Below are positions 1 to 8,011 of a stretch of 64,000 nt of DNA, piece by piece. Below the pieces are notes generated by a model. That model was given only the letters and a program-made list of their open reading frames with translations. It was not told where the DNA came from and did not search any database. The position numbers and the translations under genes were made by a program. Origin of the DNA: Thioalkalivibrio sp. ALJ21 (GTDB lineage: Bacteria > Pseudomonadota > Gammaproteobacteria > Ectothiorhodospirales > Ectothiorhodospiraceae); NCBI RefSeq assembly GCF_000378605.1, contig NZ_KB905158.1, forward strand, positions 186,001-250,000, read 5' to 3'. Position 1 is the first letter of the stretch. Each line of letters begins with the position of its first letter.

Positions 1-335
1 AAACGATCGCATTCAATGGGTGCGCCCCGGGGGATGGGGGCGATGAAGAGGACCTCTCCCACGAATCTTTCAGCCTCAACCGACTCAAGGACAGCCAACA
101 CTCACTCGAAGGTTTTTGCAAAACCGCCCGCAAGCCTTATGACTTGATGGTGTGCGCATCCCTGATCGTAGCGGAAGACCGCGCTCCTGGGGCCCTCCGC
201 ATCCGGTCGGATGGGGACCCTGGCGAATGGGCCCCCGCTCAGGCGTTTGCCGAACAGGTGCTGGGGCGCCCGCTCAAGATCCCCGGTGGCGTCTATCCGA
301 CCCCGACACCGAGAACGATCCGGAGGGGCCCGTGA
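1..335 (+). CDS. C-terminal part of an unrecognised protein (cut by window edge)
   Basis: An open frame runs in from the left edge (codons in phase with base 3) and ends at a TGA at 333-335. Only about 110 C-terminal residues are visible, ending in T-I-R-R-G-P, so it lacks the terminal [R/K]-x-R-x-R-[L/M/I] tag of the genes that follow. The stop overlaps the GTG start of the next gene in a GTGA arrangement, which suggests translational coupling and a shared operon. I recognise no domain in the visible part. An internal ATG at 144 could also start a short product, but the frame is open throughout, so a longer upstream gene is more likely. Confidence 0.6.
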   Translation, partial: TIAFNGCAPGDGGDEEDLSHESFSLNRLKDSQHSLEGFCKTARKPYDLMVCASLIVAEDRAPGALRIRSDGDPGEWAPAQAFAEQVLGRPLKIPGGVYPTPTPRTIRRGP

Positions 336-1285
336 CGGCGCCTCTCGACTCCTGCATTGACCGGCTGCTTGCCGGCGAGACGCTTTCCTGCCAGGTCTCG
401 GGAATCATCGAGGTCTTCCCGTTTGCGGATGATCCCGATCTCCTCGGGATCGTCAAAGGCATTCGATTTCCGAGTGATCAGGGCTTCTCCCCGCCTCAAC
501 AATCAACTGCAGACGAGCTCTTAACGCCGCTGGCGGAAGCGCTCTCCGCCCATCTGAACCGATCCCTTTCAACCAAAGGGGAGTCCCACTACGAGGGCGT
601 TTTCGATGTGTCGGTCGTTCGCGATGAGACAGCCGGCCTCAAACTCGATTTCGACCTCTCTCTGCGGGGCGAGCCCAAACCCAAGACCTATAACCTGGCT
701 CTCGATCTAGACGGCCTGAAGGAGGAATCGGCGCTTTGTCCGTTTATTCATGGCCGTGATTTTCGGGACCAGGGTTGGAGTGCGCTTTCCCGGCACTCCG
801 GACTCGATCTGATCCGTCTGGAGGAGGGCGAAGTGAGGGCGTATGCCCCGCACAGAGGCGAGATGGTCGATATCTCACCCCTGATCCAGCAGGCCTGTGA
901 CGCCTACCCGGATCTTCAGGCGCTCCTGCACGCATCCGTGGAGCACGACGTCCCTCTTGAACAATTCTTCAAGCTCGAGGGTCCTGCGCGGAACAATGCG
1001 GTGCATTTCTCCCGAGTAGCCGTGAGCGAAAAGGATCACGCCCCCCTGGAGTTAACCGTGACGCTCCATCAGCACGAGGCTGCTCCACTTCACCCGGTCA
1101 CTCGCGGAGAAAACGCCAATATGGCACCCGTGCACGTCGGCCGGTCTCGCCCGGACCGAATTCCCGAACTCCCGGGAAAGATCCCGGAGCTACTTTCGCG
1201 GATTCTGGCGCGCGACCTGCACCAGACTGCAGACTCGAGCGCCGCGCTAACTGAGCACTCCAGGCGCCCTAGGGCCCGACTTTGA
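332..1285 (+). CDS. Tagged hypothetical protein, family B
   Basis: This 317-residue protein of unknown function starts at a GTG preceded by CGGAGGGG at 321-328 and overlaps the previous stop. It is the first of four consecutive family B genes of almost equal length (317-319 residues). Shared features are an N-terminal helix of the form L-x3-L-x-x-G (here I-D-R-L-L-A-G-E) and a later segment F-[F/L/Y]-x-L-x-G-x-x-R-x-x-A (here F-F-K-L-E-G-P-A-R). The protein ends R-R-P-R-A-R-L, matching the tag found throughout the window. No signal peptide or membrane segment is seen. The tag codons AGG GCC CGA CTT TGA differ from those of its paralogues. Confidence 0.8.
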   Translation: MTAPLDSCIDRLLAGETLSCQVSGIIEVFPFADDPDLLGIVKGIRFPSDQGFSPPQQSTADELLTPLAEALSAHLNRSLSTKGESHYEGVFDVSVVRDETAGLKLDFDLSLRGEPKPKTYNLALDLDGLKEESALCPFIHGRDFRDQGWSALSRHSGLDLIRLEEGEVRAYAPHRGEMVDISPLIQQACDAYPDLQALLHASVEHDVPLEQFFKLEGPARNNAVHFSRVAVSEKDHAPLELTVTLHQHEAAPLHPVTRGENANMAPVHVGRSRPDRIPELPGKIPELLSRILARDLHQTADSSAALTEHSRRPRARL

Positions 1286-1292
1286 GGCTGAA

Positions 1293-2252
1293 ATGAGCGC
1301 ACATTCAGGCCCCACCCATACACTCGCCCTGGTCGCCCAGCACCTTCATGAAGGCGGCGCCGCATCCTTTCGTGCGCGCGTCGAAGTCAGCGATCCGGGA
1401 GGATTCCCTGAGTTGAAAGCACAGGGCCGGGCGCTTGCACTGCAACCGGCGCATGAGCGAAGCCTAGAGGCCATACCTCCCGCATCCTCTGATCCAGTCC
1501 CACAAGCTCTCGCCGCAGTCGCCAAGCCTTTGGTGGATTATCTTGGCGCAAAACAGCCTTTCGATTTCGACTATGCGTTCGCTGGATGGGTCGAGATCCG
1601 CCTCGATCCCTCGACCGGGGCGCTGGTCCTGGCGCATGAAGGCGAATTTCTCCTGAATCCGGCGGAGTCCTTGCAGCACGTCTCGATCTCACCGGGCCAC
1701 GCCGCCTACAGCGCCATGAACCACCTGATTGAACACTCAGGATCACGCTTTGCGCCGGGCGCCCTGATTCTGCGGGACGATGAGATCCGGGTTGAGCGAA
1801 ACCCTAACGGCGAACTCAGCATGCGCGTTCAAGGGGGTGGCGACCTCGATCTAGCCCGGGTCGCCCTTGAGTGCGGAAATCGTTCGCAGCTGCAGTCCAT
1901 TTTTGATGGCGTGCGCGACGGCGACCGTGAGTCATTCCTCAAACTGGAGGGCGCGGACCGATCCGGAGCCACCCACCCATCTCGAATCCAGATCGAACGG
2001 CATCGAGGCGGGGAGCTCCGGATGGTACTTGTGGTCGCGGAGCACCCCTGGGAGTCGCACCCGACTTCAAGCCTGACCCCGGGTTCTCTCGAACGGCCGC
2101 TGGCACTAACGCGGAACGAGATCGATCAAGATGAGGACCTTCAAGAGGACCTCGGCCCTCTGGTATCGAGTCTTCTGCATGCTTCCCTGAGCCGCGAGGT
2201 GCGCGACCCAGGTGTGGGCTCCCCCCTGGCTCGACCCCGTCCACGTATGTAA
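1293..2252 (+). CDS. Tagged hypothetical protein, family B
   Basis: This 319-residue protein of unknown function lies 7 bases after the preceding paralogue. The N-terminal region has L-V-A-Q-H-L-H-E-G-G, like L-A-R-H-L-M-A-G in the gene at 3222. The F-L-K-L-E-G-A-D-R-S-G-A-T segment matches F-Y-D-L-R-G-S-D-R-H-G-A-A there, followed in both by H-P-T-[S/A]-S-L. Those resemblances define family B. It ends A-R-P-R-P-R-M followed by TAA. No enzymatic motif is evident, and its neighbours give no function beyond membership of a tandem paralogue operon. Confidence 0.82.
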   Translation: MSAHSGPTHTLALVAQHLHEGGAASFRARVEVSDPGGFPELKAQGRALALQPAHERSLEAIPPASSDPVPQALAAVAKPLVDYLGAKQPFDFDYAFAGWVEIRLDPSTGALVLAHEGEFLLNPAESLQHVSISPGHAAYSAMNHLIEHSGSRFAPGALILRDDEIRVERNPNGELSMRVQGGGDLDLARVALECGNRSQLQSIFDGVRDGDRESFLKLEGADRSGATHPSRIQIERHRGGELRMVLVVAEHPWESHPTSSLTPGSLERPLALTRNEIDQDEDLQEDLGPLVSSLLHASLSREVRDPGVGSPLARPRPRM

Positions 2253-2266
2253 CCGGAGCACACTTG

Positions 2267-3220
2267 ATGCCGGAAGAGAGAACCGATTTTGAGCATTTTG
2301 TGGAGAGGCTCTGGAGAGGAGCGACCGTGCACGCCTCTTTCCTGGCCGACACCGGGACCGGCCTTGCTTACATAACGCATCCGCTGCCTGCCGAACTTGG
2401 CATCACCGACAGAAGGCCAAAGGATCCAGGCCATCAGCTACGCAGCGCCCTTGATGAGCTTGTAAAGGAGTCGATTGCCGCGGTTGGGGTCGACCCCGAC
2501 CGAGACCATTGGGAAGGCACGGCAGGTTTCTCCTTGACCCCTAATGGGTCGATTCAGGTTGCCTTAAGGGCTGACATTACGCCCCCTGCGCGGACTTCCT
2601 CTGCGTCGTCGCGTTATCCGATCCCAGCCTCGAATGGCGACAAGAGATGGCTGGCGAAGACCCTGGTTGAGATGGAACTGGGGGGGTACCCCACGCCGGA
2701 CGAAGACGAAATCATGGGGCAGTTCCCGATCCAGGTCGAACTGGACGATCTATACTTGCATACCCCAACGACCGGGCGGCGGGGCGCCCTTAAAGAGATC
2801 CGATCCCGATCTCTTGAAGGCCTGGACTTGCGCGAGCTGCTGCGAGAGCACCTGGATCTTGATCAGGCCATCATCAACTCCATGCAAATTCCGCAGAACG
2901 ATGCGGCCGAGTTCGGAGCCCCCAAAATCGAGTCCATCCGGTTTTCTGTGGAGGCCCCGCCGGAAGGCCTTGATCCGTATTTGGAGGCCGGCGACCTGTC
3001 ACTACGCATCGATCTGGACTACACGACCTGCGATTCGTCCATCACCCCTCGCAAGATCGATCAATCCCCAGCGGGCCCGGACAATCCCGTAATTCTGTCG
3101 CGCAAAGAGCTCACCAATCTGGCCCCCTTGATCCTGGCTGAGCTGAATCGACTGGCGGCAGCCTCGATTGCAAGTGAGGCGCAGCCAGCCTCCATCACCC
3201 GGGCTCGCCCAAGGCTTTGA
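2267..3220 (+). CDS. Tagged hypothetical protein, family B
   Basis: This 317-residue protein of unknown function uses the ATG at 2267 in preference to the TTG three bases earlier, because CCGGAG at 2252-2257 is well placed for it. The N-terminus has F-V-E-R-L-W-R-G-A, fitting the family B L-x3-L-x-x-G pattern. The central part is more diverged from its neighbours than they are from each other, with an I-E-S-I-R-F stretch and a D-L-S-L-R-I-D-L-D strand-like segment. It ends I-T-R-A-R-P-R-L. It is probably co-transcribed with the flanking paralogues. Confidence 0.8.
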   Translation: MPEERTDFEHFVERLWRGATVHASFLADTGTGLAYITHPLPAELGITDRRPKDPGHQLRSALDELVKESIAAVGVDPDRDHWEGTAGFSLTPNGSIQVALRADITPPARTSSASSRYPIPASNGDKRWLAKTLVEMELGGYPTPDEDEIMGQFPIQVELDDLYLHTPTTGRRGALKEIRSRSLEGLDLRELLREHLDLDQAIINSMQIPQNDAAEFGAPKIESIRFSVEAPPEGLDPYLEAGDLSLRIDLDYTTCDSSITPRKIDQSPAGPDNPVILSRKELTNLAPLILAELNRLAAASIASEAQPASITRARPRL

Positions 3221-3221
3221 C

Positions 3222-4175
3222 ATGAACCATCAAGAGGCTCACGAACCACTTCTCGATACACTCGCTCGCCACCTTATGGCCGGCCACGCATTCTCATTCT
3301 TCGCCAATGTTTCGGTTGAGGATCCGGAATCCAGGCCGCTGCTCAGCGGGTGGGGCCTCGATCTCGAGCTGCGCCCCTTGGACCTACGAAGCAATGAGGC
3401 ACCGGATGACGAGCGCTCCATACCCCTCCCGTCGGCCGTGCTCTCACTGGCGGAGTGCTTGGTGGAACATCAACCTGACATGCAGGCAACTCATCGGGAC
3501 TACATGTTCTCGGGCATGCTCCAGGTGGAGCGCCCGAAGGAGGGCGAGGGGTTGCTGATCCACCATATCGGCGAGATCGTTCCAGAGCCGGAGGAAACCG
3601 AATACCAGGTTTCCTTTCGGTACGGCGACCCGGCATACGAGAAAATCTCGGACATCCTGCGGCATTCGGCATCGCATGTCACACCCGGCGCCCGTACGTT
3701 TTCGGGGCAGGAATTGGCGGTCGAACACGACCCTGACAGCGGACGCCCCAGTCTCTCTGTTGCGGGCCACTCAAACATCGACCTGATTCCGATACTGGAG
3801 TCGGCTGGCGCTGGAGACCGTCTGAAACGGCAGCTCGAGCATCTGCAGGACCTAGATTGGACCGCATTCTACGACCTGCGAGGCTCCGACCGCCACGGTG
3901 CGGCCATCCCTTCCGTCTTGCGCCTGGAAAAGGTCCAGGGGGATGTCATCAGGATGACACTTAGGGTCGCGCAGCACGACGATAGAGCCCATCCCACCGC
4001 CTCTCTGGGGCCTGAGGCCAACACTCAACCTTTCCTGCTGACGGCGCGCATGGCCGAGAAGACGCACAGCGCCACGAATGAACTCGCTCCGCTGTTCGCG
4101 CGAGTGCGTCAGCAGGAGCTCAACAATGTTTCGGAGTCGACATGCGAGAGAACACGAACGCGGCCGCGCCTATAG
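3222..4175 (+). CDS. Tagged hypothetical protein, family B
   Basis: This 317-residue protein is the fourth of the tandem family B run. Its ATG lies one base after the preceding TGA. It is closest to the gene at 1293: both share an L-A-[R/Q]-H-L motif at the N-terminus, an H-[S/L]-x-S-x-[V/F]-x-P-G-A centre, a G-[A/S]-D-R-[S/H]-G-A segment and a C-terminal H-P-T-[S/A]-S-L-x-P motif. It ends R-T-R-T-R-P-R-L. The next small gene starts inside its last codons (4142), so the two overlap by 34 bases in different frames. Function unknown. Confidence 0.82.
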   Translation: MNHQEAHEPLLDTLARHLMAGHAFSFFANVSVEDPESRPLLSGWGLDLELRPLDLRSNEAPDDERSIPLPSAVLSLAECLVEHQPDMQATHRDYMFSGMLQVERPKEGEGLLIHHIGEIVPEPEETEYQVSFRYGDPAYEKISDILRHSASHVTPGARTFSGQELAVEHDPDSGRPSLSVAGHSNIDLIPILESAGAGDRLKRQLEHLQDLDWTAFYDLRGSDRHGAAIPSVLRLEKVQGDVIRMTLRVAQHDDRAHPTASLGPEANTQPFLLTARMAEKTHSATNELAPLFARVRQQELNNVSESTCERTRTRPRL

Positions 4176-4378
4176 GCGATCATCCGGCCACTCACGAAAT
4201 CGTACTGGGCATCGACACTCCGGAGTCCGACGCCTTTGCGAACTGGCTGCAAGCGCGCGGGCATACGGCCAAGCTTGGATATGGTGCTGGCAGCTATGTT
4301 GATGGCGCCTGGGTGCGCTCCGATGCCGGCGCTGCGTTCATCCTGGACCGCCTGTGGGCGGAATATAGTCGCGACTAA
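4142..4378 (+). CDS. Small hypothetical protein (78 aa)
   Basis: This 78-residue frame starts within the end of the preceding tagged gene and has a composition typical of coding sequence. It contains G-I-D-T-P-E-S-D-A-F-A-N-W-L-Q-A-R-G-H, a plausible helix, and ends in Y-S-R-D without the arginine tag. The overlap suggests translational coupling. I do not recognise a family. Confidence 0.5.
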   Translation: MRENTNAAAPIGDHPATHEIVLGIDTPESDAFANWLQARGHTAKLGYGAGSYVDGAWVRSDAGAAFILDRLWAEYSRD

Positions 4379-4487
4379 CCGACTTGAATCGGGCGATCTC
4401 TGGCAGCATCTCCAGATGGCCCGCTAGACAAAACAATATCACTCTGGATAATCTTCCAGAACACCATGACAAATAAGGAAACGGACG

Positions 4488-4790
4488 ATGGCCTCTACAA
4501 GAACAGAAGGAACCCACACCGGCGTCACCCAGGAAGCCTTCAAGGCTCAGTATCGTTCCCCGGGTGGCGCCACCATTGAGGTCCCGGTCGAAGCCGGCAT
4601 CGCCTGCATTCGCCTGGACGACCCTCAGGGTGGTCGATGGGTGCTGAATGATGACGCCTACGTGAATCGGACTATGGGGTCGTTTTATGGCTCAGAGGCC
4701 GAACACTACGGGGTCCCGGTCCCCGAAAAGCACGTCGGCCAGATCGAACCCGTCGCTGCTCCGGCCGCGCGCCGCGGCATGCGGATGTAA
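4488..4790 (+). CDS. Small hypothetical protein with a tag-like C-terminus (100 aa)
   Basis: This 100-residue protein has an ATG preceded by AAGGAAACGG. It contains a compact strand-rich segment (V-P-V-E-A-G-I-A-C-I-R-L-D-D) and ends P-A-A-R-R-G-M-R-M. That ending resembles the window-wide tag, with a basic pair, a penultimate Arg and a terminal Met, but lacks the usual Arg at the third-last place before the end residue. The upstream 110 bases are relatively AT-rich and could carry its own promoter. It does not match families A to E. Function unknown. Confidence 0.65.
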   Translation: MASTRTEGTHTGVTQEAFKAQYRSPGGATIEVPVEAGIACIRLDDPQGGRWVLNDDAYVNRTMGSFYGSEAEHYGVPVPEKHVGQIEPVAAPAARRGMRM

Positions 4791-4923
4791 TCGGGATCCT
4801 CTGACTGGGCATCGATACAATCGAGACCAAGAAGCGGGCGCTGGCGGACCAAGGCCGGGCTATGCCGCCCGCATCGGATAAGAGCCGCGACGCCCTGCAG
4901 ACGCCGCGGATCACGCCAGCCTA

Positions 4924-5484
4924 TTAGTCGTCTGGCTCTGTGCCATCAAACAGGGTGCATTGATCCTCCTCAGAAGGACAGATGAGCGCGCGCGAGGACC
5001 GAGCGGTAAAGCCCAGCATGGCGACTCGTGATCCCGGCGGGTAGATGTAGACGACCCCCAAGGGCTCGCCGACGTACGCAAGCTCCACCCCTGGCTCGAT
5101 CAGGTCCTCGGCCTCCCGGGTCATGGTCCCCAGCCTCACGTATTGCTCGACCGCGGGGCTCGTACCTTCGGGCTCGCAGATAACGGACAACCCCGGGTAG
5201 CCGCCCCAGGTATCGTCATTCCAGTGCTGCACGCTCTCGGCAATACAGCGATCGGTGAAGGCATCCGCGACCTCAGCCGGATGGGGCCGACCCATCATCC
5301 GCCTTGCCTCCGCGTAATCCCGGGTCAGGACCGCATCGTTCTTTTGGTGATGCTCGATGAAGGCATCGATCCCATCGGTCTCGCTGCTACAGCCTGAAAG
5401 GCCGATGGTCGCGATCAACCCGGCCGCAAGGATCCAGGGCAAGGGAGCGAGGGCTCGTCCATTTGATGGCTTCGCTGCTTTCAT
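4924..5484 (-). CDS. Putative lipoprotein downstream of the AbiE-like pair
   Basis: This 186-residue protein has a typical lipoprotein signal: basic residues near the start, a hydrophobic stretch around residues 16-30, and a lipobox L-S-G-C with Cys at about residue 32. It is therefore expected to be anchored in the inner or outer membrane after export. The body is polar with several further Cys residues and no recognised domain. Its ATG overlaps the stop of the upstream gene as ATGA, so it is probably translated as the third member of the toxin-antitoxin operon. A lipoprotein in that position is unusual. Confidence 0.75.
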   Translation of the reverse strand: MKAAKPSNGRALAPLPWILAAGLIATIGLSGCSSETDGIDAFIEHHQKNDAVLTRDYAEARRMMGRPHPAEVADAFTDRCIAESVQHWNDDTWGGYPGLSVICEPEGTSPAVEQYVRLGTMTREAEDLIEPGVELAYVGEPLGVVYIYPPGSRVAMLGFTARSSRALICPSEEDQCTLFDGTEPDD

Positions 5485-6098
5485 GATGCTTTTCTCTCCT
5501 TGTGCGGTTTCTGCTTCCTGACTTTTCTGAGATCTCCCATCAGCTCCTGGACGAGAATCTCGTCTTCGTCCTCCCAGTAGAGATCGCCTTCTTCAGGGGC
5601 CCAGCCATCCTGGTAGACCCACCGATCCGCAAGCGCCGCCGGCGCAGACAGGCGAGGAAGTCCTTCGCTGTCGGGCTCGAGATGGGCCTGCATCAGGGCA
5701 TACCAGGACCGAGGACGATGAACCGCTCGGGCCCGCTCCATTCTGGGCGCCCCCCTGCTGTGCAGTGACGCCACCTCAAGGGTCCGCGGACACTGAGTGA
5801 TCCAGCCGGCATCACGCAGAGGCCCAATGCCGATCTCGATCGCTGAAGGTACCGCGCTACGCACGGCCTCACGGTAGTGATTGTCCTCAGCATCTGGGTA
5901 GGCGGCGACATTGAAGTAGACCCCCGTGCGCCCACCAAGCGGCCGAATCCAGTGCCCCTGCGCCATGCGCCGAAGCATCGTCCGAGCCTGCGTTGGCTCA
6001 ACGCCCTGAACCCGAACAAAATCATTCAGGTGGAACCAGGGCGCCATCCTCAGCAGGCGGTCTTTTGTGGAGATGTATTTCACGACGATGGTTTCCAA
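5481..6098 (-). CDS. AbiEi-like antitoxin / winged-helix protein
   Basis: This 205-residue protein has an N-terminal region reading like a winged-helix domain (residues 20-60: F-V-R-V-Q-G-V-E-P-T-Q-A-R-T-M-L-R-R-M). A turn containing G-G-R-T-G-V-Y-F-N-V follows, as in AbiEi-type transcriptional antitoxins. AbiEi proteins repress their own operon and counteract the AbiEii nucleotidyltransferase. The assignment relies on fold-like features plus the adjacent AbiEii-like gene. The apparent start is TTG at 6098; a GTG slightly downstream is possible. The gene order, toxin first and antitoxin second, is the reverse of classical abiE operons. The C-terminus is Lys/Arg-rich but not tagged. Confidence 0.65.
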   Translation of the reverse strand: METIVVKYISTKDRLLRMAPWFHLNDFVRVQGVEPTQARTMLRRMAQGHWIRPLGGRTGVYFNVAAYPDAEDNHYREAVRSAVPSAIEIGIGPLRDAGWITQCPRTLEVASLHSRGAPRMERARAVHRPRSWYALMQAHLEPDSEGLPRLSAPAALADRWVYQDGWAPEEGDLYWEDEDEILVQELMGDLRKVRKQKPHKERKAS

Positions 6099-6108
6099 TT
6101 CCAGCCTA

Positions 6109-7119
6109 CTAGGGCCCCATTCGCCGCGGGCGAGGGGGTTCCGGGGCCAGCTCGGGCTTACTGCTCAAAAGGGTTTCGCAGAGCGCGCGAGCCTTGGCGT
6201 CCTCCTCGAGGGCTCGCCCGAGGTTGGCGGCAAAGGCCGATGCCGCCTTCTGGGTGTTCTCGACCCAGCTGCGGGCGAGGGCATCGACATCGGACGGGCT
6301 GTAGTGCTCCGGGAGAAAGGCCTCCAGCTCGTCCTTTGCGCCCTGGACGTGCTCGTCCACGTCGGCGCGGGCGAACGCTTCCATGCCCCGCTGATGTTCT
6401 CGGGCCGTGTCCAGGAGGTCTTGCGCCGTCCAGTCTGCCTTCGAGTAGAGCGAGGCACTCACGAAGTACCGCTCAACCATGGAATCCTGAGACAACGACT
6501 CCGTGAGGGTCGCCCGGTCCCGGCTCTCGTGCACGAGCCAGGCAATGTCGTGGACATCGCGATACTTCGTGCGCGGGCGCGCCGTGAGCGCAAACAGTTT
6601 GTCGGCGAGAATCGAGTCGGTATCCGCAACGGGGAAGGGCGTCGAATGGCCATCCGGACGCGCCAGCGGCCGCACCTGCGCATTGTATTCCTGGACCTTC
6701 TCGCGCTCGGCCGGCCAGTATTCAACCTTGGTCATGGCCTTGCCGAGGCGTCCGGCGACGGAATACTTGAACTCGAACAGCTCCAAGGGGTTGCCCTCGC
6801 GACCTACCTTCTCCTTCATCTCGACCTGGGCGCTGGCGTCCTCGGCCACAAACGCGGCCTCTACGCGCCGGCGGACCTTGCGCATCGTCTCGACCAGGCT
6901 ATTGCCGACCAGGTCCTGGCTAATCAGGAAATCGAGGTCCTCCGAGCGCCGCGGGCTCTGATGCCCCATGTGCAGTGCGGTACCGCCCTGAAACGCGACA
7001 TCATCCGGCGACCACTGCGTGACGCGCGCCAGGGCCTCGAGGACATAACTCTGGAGCCGCTGCCCCAGCTCCAGCTTTTCCTTCTGCGTCCAGTGCGTCG
7101 GCTTGGCGTTCCTTCCCAT
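6109..7119 (-). CDS. AbiEii-like nucleotidyltransferase toxin
   Basis: This 336-residue protein carries the hallmark AbiEii/AbiGii motif: F-Q-G-G-T-A-L-H-M at about residues 43-51, then R-R-S-E-D-L-D-F-L at about 58-66, where the acidic pair would bind metal. A second conserved stretch, I-L-A-D-K-L-F-A-L, lies near the middle, followed by K-Y-R-D-V-H-D-I-A-W-L. Members of this family are type IV toxin-antitoxin or abortive-infection nucleotidyltransferases that modify tRNA or similar targets. The ATG is preceded by GAGGGG. A perfect 20-base palindrome lies about 40 bases upstream, so autoregulation is likely. The C-terminal 100 residues are helical and less conserved. Confidence 0.85.
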   Translation of the reverse strand: MGRNAKPTHWTQKEKLELGQRLQSYVLEALARVTQWSPDDVAFQGGTALHMGHQSPRRSEDLDFLISQDLVGNSLVETMRKVRRRVEAAFVAEDASAQVEMKEKVGREGNPLELFEFKYSVAGRLGKAMTKVEYWPAEREKVQEYNAQVRPLARPDGHSTPFPVADTDSILADKLFALTARPRTKYRDVHDIAWLVHESRDRATLTESLSQDSMVERYFVSASLYSKADWTAQDLLDTAREHQRGMEAFARADVDEHVQGAKDELEAFLPEHYSPSDVDALARSWVENTQKAASAFAANLGRALEEDAKARALCETLLSSKPELAPEPPRPRRMGP

Positions 7120-7157
7120 TACTCGGCCCCTCTTGTCTGCGCCTTATTCTGCAAATA

Positions 7158-7177
7158 AGTGTACAAATTTGTACACT
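7158..7177. promoter_or_regulatory. Perfect 20-bp palindrome, probable operator of the AbiE-like operon
   Basis: The sequence AGTGTACAAATTTGTACACT is its own reverse complement. It is flanked on both sides by direct copies of CTGCAAAT (7149-7156 and 7180-7187). It lies upstream of the minus-strand toxin gene at 7119 and is the most symmetrical site seen in the window. The winged-helix antitoxin of the same operon is the natural candidate to bind it. Confidence 0.7.
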
Positions 7178-7235
7178 AAACTGCAAATTATTGCCGACAC
7201 CCAATATGGATCCAATGGAGCCAGGTCTAGGGTTC

Positions 7236-7901
7236 TTAGGGGCAGTCTCCGGCCAGGGCTCGGGCGCGCGCCCATCGCTCGGGGTCGAAACACTGAAGAC
7301 GCTGAATCCGCGGCTCGAGGTCTTCCCATTCCCGGCGCGCGAGCACCATGAACGCTTCCTTGGCGAGTCGGTTGTAGGCGTCAATGACGGGAATGACCGC
7401 GGCATTGGTCTGCCGCCTCATTCGGAGCGCCTTATCAATCGCGGCTTCATACGAGATGGGGTTGCGGGAGGTCGCGAACGGAAAGCGTGCTTTGCGCACA
7501 CCCCCGGTTTCCGGGCAGCGGTAGTGAAGATCCACGCGCTCGCCCTTTTTGGTCGGCACCCGATAGATTCGCATGTATCCGGTATTGCTCCGGGTGGCAT
7601 CGTCTTCCGTTCTCGGGTGGTCGATGGCGATGTATTTGGCGCGAAAGGGGAGAGCCTTGCACAACGCGTTGCGGATCGAGATCGCTTCCCTTAGCGCATC
7701 CACGCCCTCGCCATATACGACCTCCTTGTGAAGCCGATCCTTGCGCTCGTCCCACATCGCAACCTGGAACCGGTTGGTGAGCTTCGAGATCGAGTGAAAC
7801 GGGCACCCTGGCGTCGCATCCTCGGTTGGATGCCATCCGATGCGATCGAAGATTGCGTGATCGGCCGGGCAGGGCGCAACGGGGCGGGGCACGGCTTCCA
7901 T
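7236..7901 (-). CDS. Hypothetical protein (221 aa)
   Basis: The frame is open farther upstream, but the ATG at 7901 is preceded by AGAGGA six bases away and avoids overlap with the divergent promoter region, so it is chosen. The protein has no signal peptide. Notable stretches are a C-P-A-D-H-A-I-F segment near the start, a helix rich in Arg and Lys, and a C-terminal W-A-R-A-R-A-L-A. It does not end in the tag. I recognise no family. It stands alone between the AbiE-like operon and the divergently transcribed tagged gene at 8012. Confidence 0.65.
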   Translation of the reverse strand: MEAVPRPVAPCPADHAIFDRIGWHPTEDATPGCPFHSISKLTNRFQVAMWDERKDRLHKEVVYGEGVDALREAISIRNALCKALPFRAKYIAIDHPRTEDDATRSNTGYMRIYRVPTKKGERVDLHYRCPETGGVRKARFPFATSRNPISYEAAIDKALRMRRQTNAAVIPVIDAYNRLAKEAFMVLARREWEDLEPRIQRLQCFDPERWARARALAGDCP

Positions 7902-7925
7902 TTCGATTCCTCTACTGAGACCTGA

Positions 7926-7949
7926 CAGACATTCCGTAAGTGGTATTGT
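7926..7949 (+). promoter_or_regulatory. Probable promoter with the TAWGTGRTA motif
   Basis: CTGACA, a 16-base spacer and TATTGT read toward the tagged gene at 8012. The spacer ends in TAAGTGG, a match to the TA[A/T]GTGATA motif that recurs at about 8953, 25909, 41476, 44785 and (minus strand) 49616, mostly upstream of genes. The element is inferred from sequence only. Confidence 0.5.
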
Positions 7950-8011
7950 ATGGGAATCTGTATCGGGCTGCATCTTCATGCCCCACCCAACGAGCCTGCG
8001 CGAGGTACGGC

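Noticed and set aside
6067-7158. Long plus-strand frame (363 codons) opposite the AbiEii-like gene
   Set aside because: The minus-strand frame carries clear AbiEii motifs and a ribosome-binding site; the plus frame is its shadow.
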